A DNA stretch of 10,780 nucleotides from positions 1 through 10,780 of the forward strand of contig JAFGOB010000033.1 of the NCBI GenBank assembly GCA_016926695.1, in the 5' to 3' direction. This DNA is from Dehalococcoidales bacterium. GTDB taxonomy: Bacteria; Chloroflexota; Dehalococcoidia; Dehalococcoidales; UBA3254. Positions 6,668 through 10,780 of this stretch are shown one piece after another. The position numbers and the translations under genes are program-made. Below the pieces are notes generated by a model. It saw only the letters and a program-made list of their open reading frames with translations, was not told where the DNA came from and made no database searches. The number at the start of each line of letters is the position of its first letter. Within the stretch, counting starts at the first letter, position 1.

Positions 6668-8275
6668 TTAGGGTTCTATCCATGCGTCGGAATATGTCCA
6701 TCCCTCTGTCATGTACGGATCGTGCACATAGTTATGTGCCGCCCTCAGTTGGGGAACGGTCACTAAGGGGTTTACCAGGGCATATTCATCGACAACCAAT
6801 CGGCTCATTTCCCAGGCGGCGTCTTTCTTTGTCTCCTGATCCTTAGCCGACATCATCGTTTTGATAGAAGACTCAAGTTCGTCAGGGTGAATCATCATCC
6901 TGGAGAAAGCGACGCCAGCATCCGCTGAGAAAAAGAATCGTCCGACAACACCCAACTCGGGATCGCCCACCATACCACCGATGAACATGCCGTTTTCCCA
7001 ACCGGTACCAAAGAACATCGCTCCATACTGCCCGGCGTTCAATATCTCCAGCTCCATGGATATTCCTATATCGGCCAGGTTACTCTGGATAGCGGTACCC
7101 ATATCTTTGAAATTCTTTTCAGGCCGGGAATACAGGACGGCGTCAAAGCCGTCAGGATAGCTTGATTCAGCCAGCAGCGCTTTGGCTTTGTTAGGATCAT
7201 ATGTATAGCCGACGTTATTGGGGTTGTATGTCCAGCATTGCGGGCTGTTGAGTCCATTAGTCACCTCGGCATGATCGCGGTACACATATTTTTGAATTGA
7301 TTCGCGATCAAGGGCATAACCAATTGCTTTCCGGACCTTGATATCCGCAAAGGGAGAATCAGGATTAGCGCTGTCACCCGCGATGCAATAATAGGTGCCA
7401 CCCGCCCGCGCGGATTCATATACGGATATGCCGGCTTTTTCTACAGTCTCCACATCAGTGTGATTAAGGCCGCCGAGAATATCGTTGTCGCCTCGTAACA
7501 GGGACGCAAGCTGTACGGTAGGATCCGGGATGAGATTGTAGACGACCCCATCCAGGTAAGGTTTACCCTCCTGCCAGTAATCGTCAAATTTTTCAAAGAC
7601 CTTGCTGACGTCTCTCTGGAACGAAACGAGCTTGAAAGGGCCAGTACCAACAGGGTTGACCCTCACCCAATCCAGACCGTTTTTCTCGAACGCGGTAGGC
7701 GATATTACCGCTGAGTCCCAGCACATCTCGCGTAAAAACGAATTATCCCAGGTATGAAAATTTACTTCAATGGTAAGATCATCGATAACGTTAATGGAAG
7801 AAACATCAACGAAGTCCGGAGCTGTATTGGGTGCAGTTACCTCCTGGTCAAGGTTCCACTTAATAGCCGCGGCATCACAGACAGTGCCGTCATGGAAAAG
7901 GACGCCGCTCCTGAGTTTGAAAGTAACCTTCATGCCATCGGGATCTTCCAAGAATGACTCCGCCAGGAAAGGTACCGGCTGCTGTGTTTTCGGATCGTAA
8001 CGCACCAGCGTCTCGATGACAGGTATCCGCTGTGTCATGTCATCAGGACTGTACATCTCTCCAACCATAAATGAGGTCACTTCTGCTCCGGCAATTATAT
8101 GGAGGATACCACCATATCGAGGTCCGGACGGCGTTGTGGGGGTAGCTGTGACCGTGGTAGTGGCCGTAGTAGTGGCCGTGGTGGTGGCTTTTTCCGTTTC
8201 ACCGGCACAACCGGTGAGTAAAATCCCCATGATGAGAATTCCCACAAGCAACGGCATCAGAATGTTTTTGAACAC
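6668..8275 (-). CDS. ABC transporter solute-binding lipoprotein, family 5 (peptide/nickel/opine type)
   Basis: This 535-residue lipoprotein delivers substrate to the permeases. It has a hydrophobic N-terminus ending in lipobox LLTGC, with the lipidated Cys at residue 23. A low-complexity Thr/Ala linker follows, then GPRYGGILHI, the usual entry to the SBP_bac_5 domain. Family features include IPVIETLVRYD, PFLAESFLEDPDG, FKLRSGVLFHDG and, late, ALVNPLVTVPQL. The length is normal. Start: GTG at 8275 has GGAGGAG 6 nt upstream; the TTG at 8293 lies on the wrong side of that site and would extend the signal peptide without support. Ligand-contacting residues cannot be read with confidence, so the substrate (peptide, amide or other) is open. 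It sits directly after the amidohydrolase and before the permeases, and may have its own promoter in the 157-nt gap. Confidence 0.92.
   Translation of the reverse strand: MFKNILMPLLVGILIMGILLTGCAGETEKATTTATTTATTTVTATPTTPSGPRYGGILHIIAGAEVTSFMVGEMYSPDDMTQRIPVIETLVRYDPKTQQPVPFLAESFLEDPDGMKVTFKLRSGVLFHDGTVCDAAAIKWNLDQEVTAPNTAPDFVDVSSINVIDDLTIEVNFHTWDNSFLREMCWDSAVISPTAFEKNGLDWVRVNPVGTGPFKLVSFQRDVSKVFEKFDDYWQEGKPYLDGVVYNLIPDPTVQLASLLRGDNDILGGLNHTDVETVEKAGISVYESARAGGTYYCIAGDSANPDSPFADIKVRKAIGYALDRESIQKYVYRDHAEVTNGLNSPQCWTYNPNNVGYTYDPNKAKALLAESSYPDGFDAVLYSRPEKNFKDMGTAIQSNLADIGISMELEILNAGQYGAMFFGTGWENGMFIGGMVGDPELGVVGRFFFSADAGVAFSRMMIHPDELESSIKTMMSAKDQETKKDAAWEMSRLVVDEYALVNPLVTVPQLRAAHNYVHDPYMTEGWTYSDAWIEP
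8154..8189 (-). repeat. three 12-bp tandem units coding a Thr/Ala linker
   Basis: Three imperfect copies of a 12-bp unit (plus-strand consensus GTGGTAGTGGCC) at 8154-8165, 8166-8177 and 8178-8189 encode repeated Ala-Thr-Thr-Thr units just after the lipobox. In-frame 12-bp units can vary in number without shifting the frame; the linker would tether the folded domain to the membrane. Confidence 0.75.
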
Positions 8276-8281
8276 AATATT

Positions 8282-8288
8282 CTCCTCC
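8282..8288 (-). promoter_or_regulatory. ribosome binding site deciding the binding-protein GTG start
   Basis: GGAGGAG on the minus strand, 6 nt before GTG at 8275. It is one of the strongest sites in the window, in keeping with high binding-protein output. Confidence 0.75.
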
Positions 8289-8333
8289 TGCAAACCTATT
8301 TTTCCTGTCTCCGGTGAGTGTCCTTTGCTACTA

Positions 8334-8362
8334 AAACTAAATTATCTTAAAGCATGAGTCAA
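8334..8362 (-). promoter_or_regulatory. weak promoter candidate upstream of the binding-protein gene
   Basis: TTGACT (8362-8357) matches 5 of 6 bases of a -35 box. At a 17-nt spacing comes TAGTTT (8339-8334), only 3 of 6 for a -10. It lies in the AT-rich gap between amidohydrolase and binding-protein genes. The -35 box falls in the sequence that recurs at 10283-10303. Confidence 0.25.
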
Positions 8363-8402
8363 TACTTTAAATGAGTGATTGTGAGATAAAAACCTTCCTA
8401 AG

Positions 8403-8438
8403 AAGTAACTAAAATTCTTATTTAAAAAGGAGTTACTT
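8403..8438 (-). repeat. 8-bp perfect inverted repeat over the amidohydrolase stop codon
   Basis: AAGTAACT (8403-8410) and AGTTACTT (8431-8438) are perfect inverted copies with a 20-nt AT-rich spacer. The right arm contains the TAA stop of the amidohydrolase. Read on the minus strand a GGTTTTTA run follows about 10 nt later, so a leaky terminator is possible but not convincing. Confidence 0.45.
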
Positions 8439-9992
8439 TGTTTGGTTATTGTACACGATATCACCGCCAACAATTGTCATTTCAACCTGAATATTTTCGA
8501 TCTGGTCTTTTGGCACACGATAGGGATCGTCAGATATTACTACAAAATCCGCTAATTTCCCGGGTTCAATAGTCCCTTTCAGGTCTTCTTCAAAGCCCGT
8601 TATTGCCCCATTTATCGTGAACATTTCAATAGCTTCATGGATATCGATGCGTTGTTTGTCAATAGGGTGATTTACGCAGACATGGATCCCGCCCAAGGGA
8701 TTCATCCTGGTGACCGGGGTATCCGATCCGCCCGAAATAAGTATGCCCTCATCCATAATGGTACGGAAAACGTGTGACCGTTTTGTTCTCTCTTCGCCGA
8801 TAAGCGCACGATAATATTCAAGATTGGGACCCTCACAATCACGAATAAACATAGGCTGCATGGCGACGATCACCCCCAACCTGGCTACCCGTTTTATTTG
8901 TCGCATAGTCGGGATTTCGAAATGCTCAATTCGATGACGGTGGTCTTTACGCGGATACTTTTCCAGTACTTTTTCGTACGCCCAAAGGACCTGCTCGATG
9001 CACCTTTCTGACTCAGCATGAATAGAAACTTGCATACCTGCTTTATGTGCCTTTTCGACGAAGCTGTAAAGCTCCTCATCGCTAAAAACCAGCATACCCA
9101 ATGTATTAGGGTCTTTTGTATAAGGTTCAAATAAAGCCGCAGTAAGTGCTTCGACCGAGCCGTCAGCCGCAACAGCCACACAAACCTTGTCTCCTAGAAA
9201 ACCTGCTTCTAGAATGTTGTTAAAACTTATCACTCCCTTGGCACCACCCATTATCATTGGTTTAATACGGATCGGAATGCGGTCGATGTTCTTTAGTATG
9301 AAATCAACGGTTGCCAGGGGTTCCTTAGCAAAAAGTGTCGTTATGCCAACCGAGGCTGCCTCATTAGTAACGACAGTCAGGGCTTCCATTAGTTCAGCAT
9401 CAGTTGTCAAGGCTCCAATGATCTCCAGCGTTTTTCCGGAAGCAGGATCCTCGATGACTCCTGTAGCTTTTCCATTGGCATCCGTGACCACGCCTGCCAT
9501 ACCTGCTTCCAATTGGAGGGTCTTAAGAGCAGTAGTATTGAGCATGGAAAAATGTCCGTCAACGTGTTGAACGGAAATGGGATGTTGTGTGGAAATGTCA
9601 TCCAGCTCTTTTAAGGTTGGGAACCTTTTTTCTGCTATGTAAAGACGGTTATACCCCGGGCAGAAGACCCATTTCCCCGCCGGTAAGGATTCGGCTCTTT
9701 GCCGTATCTTTTCCAGGGTTTCAGCAATCGTTGAAACTGAAGATAGATTAACACCAAGCCGGTTTCTGCCGGTACCCATAGGGTGGGCATGAGTATCCAT
9801 AAAACCTGGCAAAACGGTCTTACCCTTCAGGTCCAGGACCTGTGTGGTCTTGCAGGCATCTTCCTCCACTTCTTTAACCGTTCCTACAGAAATGATTTTC
9901 TCACCCTTGATGCCAATAGCTTCCGCCCTCGGCTGTTGATTAACTACCGTAATAATATTGCCCTTAATAATGAGATCAAGATTCGTTGTCAT
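8433..9992 (-). CDS. YtcJ-like amidohydrolase (amidohydrolase 3 family)
   Basis: This is a 519-residue cytoplasmic metal-dependent hydrolase; the predicted reaction is cleavage of a C-N (amide, formamide or similar) bond. In numbering from this start: an N-terminal beta-sandwich with DLIIKGNIITV; LPGFMDTHAH with His68/His70; QHVDGHFSMLNTTAL with His146; SIHAESER with His325; HRIEHFE with His357; GGSDTPV with Asp424; and the closing PGKLADFVVI strand of the sandwich. This order is that of YtcJ/NfdA-type enzymes. Where relatives commonly show VKLFADGS, this protein reads VAVAADGS, so the usual Lys appears replaced by Ala273. Start: ATG at 9992 has GGAGGG 4 nt upstream; an in-frame ATG at 10025 lacks one. 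No signal peptide is seen. It precedes the binding protein by 157 nt, which suggests that the imported compound is its substrate. Confidence 0.9.
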   Translation of the reverse strand: MTTNLDLIIKGNIITVVNQQPRAEAIGIKGEKIISVGTVKEVEEDACKTTQVLDLKGKTVLPGFMDTHAHPMGTGRNRLGVNLSSVSTIAETLEKIRQRAESLPAGKWVFCPGYNRLYIAEKRFPTLKELDDISTQHPISVQHVDGHFSMLNTTALKTLQLEAGMAGVVTDANGKATGVIEDPASGKTLEIIGALTTDAELMEALTVVTNEAASVGITTLFAKEPLATVDFILKNIDRIPIRIKPMIMGGAKGVISFNNILEAGFLGDKVCVAVAADGSVEALTAALFEPYTKDPNTLGMLVFSDEELYSFVEKAHKAGMQVSIHAESERCIEQVLWAYEKVLEKYPRKDHRHRIEHFEIPTMRQIKRVARLGVIVAMQPMFIRDCEGPNLEYYRALIGEERTKRSHVFRTIMDEGILISGGSDTPVTRMNPLGGIHVCVNHPIDKQRIDIHEAIEMFTINGAITGFEEDLKGTIEPGKLADFVVISDDPYRVPKDQIENIQVEMTIVGGDIVYNNQTK

Positions 9993-10251
9993 TACGCCCT
10001 CCGACAAAAAATATATGACTCCCATATCGGTTGATATTTTTCTTCATTACATACTTCTTGTTGAGTGAGAATTTCATTGGAATAGAAAAAGCTGATTGAG
10101 CTCGGATATCACGGCCTAAGTCGACAAAGGGTAACTTTGCATTAAGCGGGTAAGTATCATCCACATAAAAATTGACCATTGTTCCAGCCCATTCGTTCGA
10201 TAATCCCGGTATATTATCTGTAGTAAACCGGCCTTTTTTGGCGTTCGGCAT
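9976..10251 (-). CDS. unrecognised 91-residue ORF upstream of the amidohydrolase
   Basis: An ATG at 10251, with only GGTG 6 nt upstream, opens a 91-codon frame whose stop overlaps the first 17 nt of the amidohydrolase gene. The peptide has a plausible middle (NEWAGTMVNFYVDDTYPLNA and FVDLGRDIRAQSAFSIP) but a Lys/Asn-rich, poorly coding end. No signal peptide, membrane span or family motif is recognised. Another 66-residue frame (10414-10214) overlaps its start in a different frame, so the two could be pieces of one frameshifted, decayed gene. It may equally be a chance frame in degraded DNA beside a transposase remnant. Confidence 0.25.
   Translation of the reverse strand: MPNAKKGRFTTDNIPGLSNEWAGTMVNFYVDDTYPLNAKLPFVDLGRDIRAQSAFSIPMKFSLNKKYVMKKNINRYGSHIFFVGGRNDNES
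9997..10002 (-). promoter_or_regulatory. ribosome binding site deciding the amidohydrolase start
   Basis: GGAGGG on the minus strand, 4 nt before the ATG at 9992; it argues against the longer frame from 10025. Confidence 0.65.
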
Positions 10252-10414
10252 CTATTTCACCAGTAGGATATCGAATACTATAAGCCAATACTTCAAATGA
10301 GTGGTCAGCATTAAGGAAATAGAGACCATCTATTGGTTCCAGAATGATACGTGCCCCCGAAAGTTGAAAGAAGGATACGGAATTACCTCGTGGAGCAGAG
10401 TTGCCGCTGACCAA
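10214..10414 (-). other. unrecognised 66-residue frame, possible piece of a decayed gene
   Basis: The frame from ATG at 10414 reads ARIILEPIDGLYFLNADHSF and EVLAYSIRYPTGEID, which looks more protein-like than its flanks. There is no ribosome binding site, and its ATG lies in the same stretch as the end of the transposase remnant in another frame. It ends 38 nt inside the 91-residue frame. I do not recognise a family; a frameshifted join to that frame is possible. Confidence 0.2.
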
Positions 10415-10548
10415 GAAAACTTCTCCTCTACTACTAACCTTATTGCTTCCTCGCGTAACTCCTTTATTTACTTGCCTTGGGGAATACCTTTCATTAAGAA
10501 CCTCTCCATCCTTCCCTTATCTAAAACTTTGGTGTCCGTTAGTTCCAT
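10414..10548 (-). pseudogene. IS3-type transposase OrfA remnant with in-frame stop
   Basis: On the minus strand ATG at 10548 opens MELTDTKVLDKGRMERFLMK, followed by GIPQGK and then TAA at 10470-10468. In the same frame the sequence continues IKELREEAIRLVVEE. The whole matches the N-terminal helix-turn-helix region of IS3-family (Transposase_8-like) OrfA proteins, which read 'MKGIPqGKYtKElREEAvkLv.EeGLS'. The TAA stands where Tyr is expected, consistent with a TAT/TAC to TAA change. Beyond residue 45 or so the match fades, perhaps through frameshift. The right-hand part of OrfA and all of OrfB are absent. The left boundary is approximate, and no terminal inverted repeats or target duplication were identified. 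Confidence 0.65.
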
Positions 10549-10641
10549 CCTATCTAGCCTTCCGCGAGTGAGTTGGCAATCTGGTTTTTGTAACTGCACT
10601 GGTAATATTGAAAGAAGTCCAACCCACAATTACTGAATTCG

Positions 10642-10780
10642 TTATTTTTCGTTTTCCAGGGCCGTCATTACCTTTTCCGGTGTAGCCGGCAGGTCAAAAA
10701 TCCAGATTCCGCAGGCATCATGTATGGCATTGATGACAGCTGGTGCCGTCGACGTCATCGTCATTTCCCCGATACCGGTG
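10642..10780 (-). CDS. xanthine dehydrogenase/aldehyde oxidase-type molybdopterin-binding subunit, C-terminal fragment (cut by window edge)
   Basis: A minus-strand frame enters from the right edge and ends in TAA at 10644-10642 after 45 visible residues. It reads TGIGEMTMTSTAPAV, then INAIHDACGI, then DLPATPEKVMTALENEK. This is the conserved C-terminus of molybdenum hydroxylase large subunits. The GxGE glutamate is the catalytic base at the Mo site (Glu869 in Desulfovibrio gigas aldehyde oxidoreductase, Glu1261 in bovine xanthine dehydrogenase). The enzyme class hydroxylates purines, aldehydes or N-heterocycles with water as oxygen source. The substrate cannot be told from this fragment. It is on the same strand as the amidohydrolase but is separated from it by about 650 nt of degraded sequence with a transposase remnant. 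Confidence 0.88.
   Translation of the reverse strand, partial: TGIGEMTMTSTAPAVINAIHDACGIWIFDLPATPEKVMTALENEK

Noticed and set aside
8016..8357. Plus-strand frame of 113 codons with a Val/Ala-rich repeat.
   Set aside because: It is the antisense reading of the Thr/Ala linker and signal region of the binding protein.
10301..10636. Plus-strand frame of 111 codons across the degraded stretch.
   Set aside because: The minus strand carries a recognisable transposase N-terminus over the same bases, and the plus frame has no start signal or motif.
1..10780. CRISPR array, rRNA, riboswitch, or replication origin.
   Set aside because: No regularly spaced repeats, rRNA-like conserved blocks, recognisable aptamer motifs or DnaA-box clusters were seen.

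Overview
The window reads as accessory DNA from an anaerobic bacterium. The gene types (MinD/CooC-like ATPase, FmdB zinc ribbon, DUF169, molybdenum hydroxylase, peptide-type ABC importer) and a lipoprotein with a Thr/Ala-rich linker would fit a Dehalococcoidia-like Chloroflexota or a Desulfobacterota/Firmicutes anaerobe. The taxon is an inference and cannot be settled from this sequence alone.

Layout. At the left end (2-335, + strand) lie the 3' end of a MinD-superfamily ATPase gene and an overlapping FmdB-family zinc-ribbon gene. A largely non-coding stretch (336-738) follows, with one weak GTG mini-ORF and one weak terminator candidate. At 739-1137 (- strand) a tRNA-Gln-like sequence with a good 3' half and a poor 5' half abuts a broken tyrosine-recombinase (integrase) gene: the usual scar of an element integrated at a tRNA 3' end.

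From 1189 to 10025 almost everything is on the minus strand and looks like one co-directional cluster. In transcription order it holds a YtcJ-type amidohydrolase (9992-8433), a family 5 solute-binding lipoprotein (8275-6668), two Dpp/Opp-type permeases (6483-5539, 5515-4619), two Dpp/Opp-type ATPases (4594-3590, 3609-2623), a short unrecognised ORF (2559-2383), a DUF169 protein (2386-1634) and a cupin-like protein (1614-1189). The last three and the two ATPases are tightly spaced or overlapping. A near-perfect 17-18 bp inverted repeat separates the binding-protein gene from the permeases.

Upstream of the amidohydrolase (9976-10641) is a degraded stretch with an IS3-type transposase OrfA remnant carrying an in-frame stop, plus short unrecognised ORFs. 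At the right edge (10642-10780, - strand) is the C-terminus of a xanthine dehydrogenase/aldehyde oxidase-type molybdopterin subunit.

Working model (inference): the ABC importer brings in a small amide, peptide or N-substituted compound, the cytoplasmic amidohydrolase cleaves it, and the molybdenum hydroxylase upstream may belong to the same catabolic block. DUF169 and the cupin have no assigned role. The cluster may be cargo of an old integrated island whose one boundary is the tRNA-Gln remnant at 739-808.
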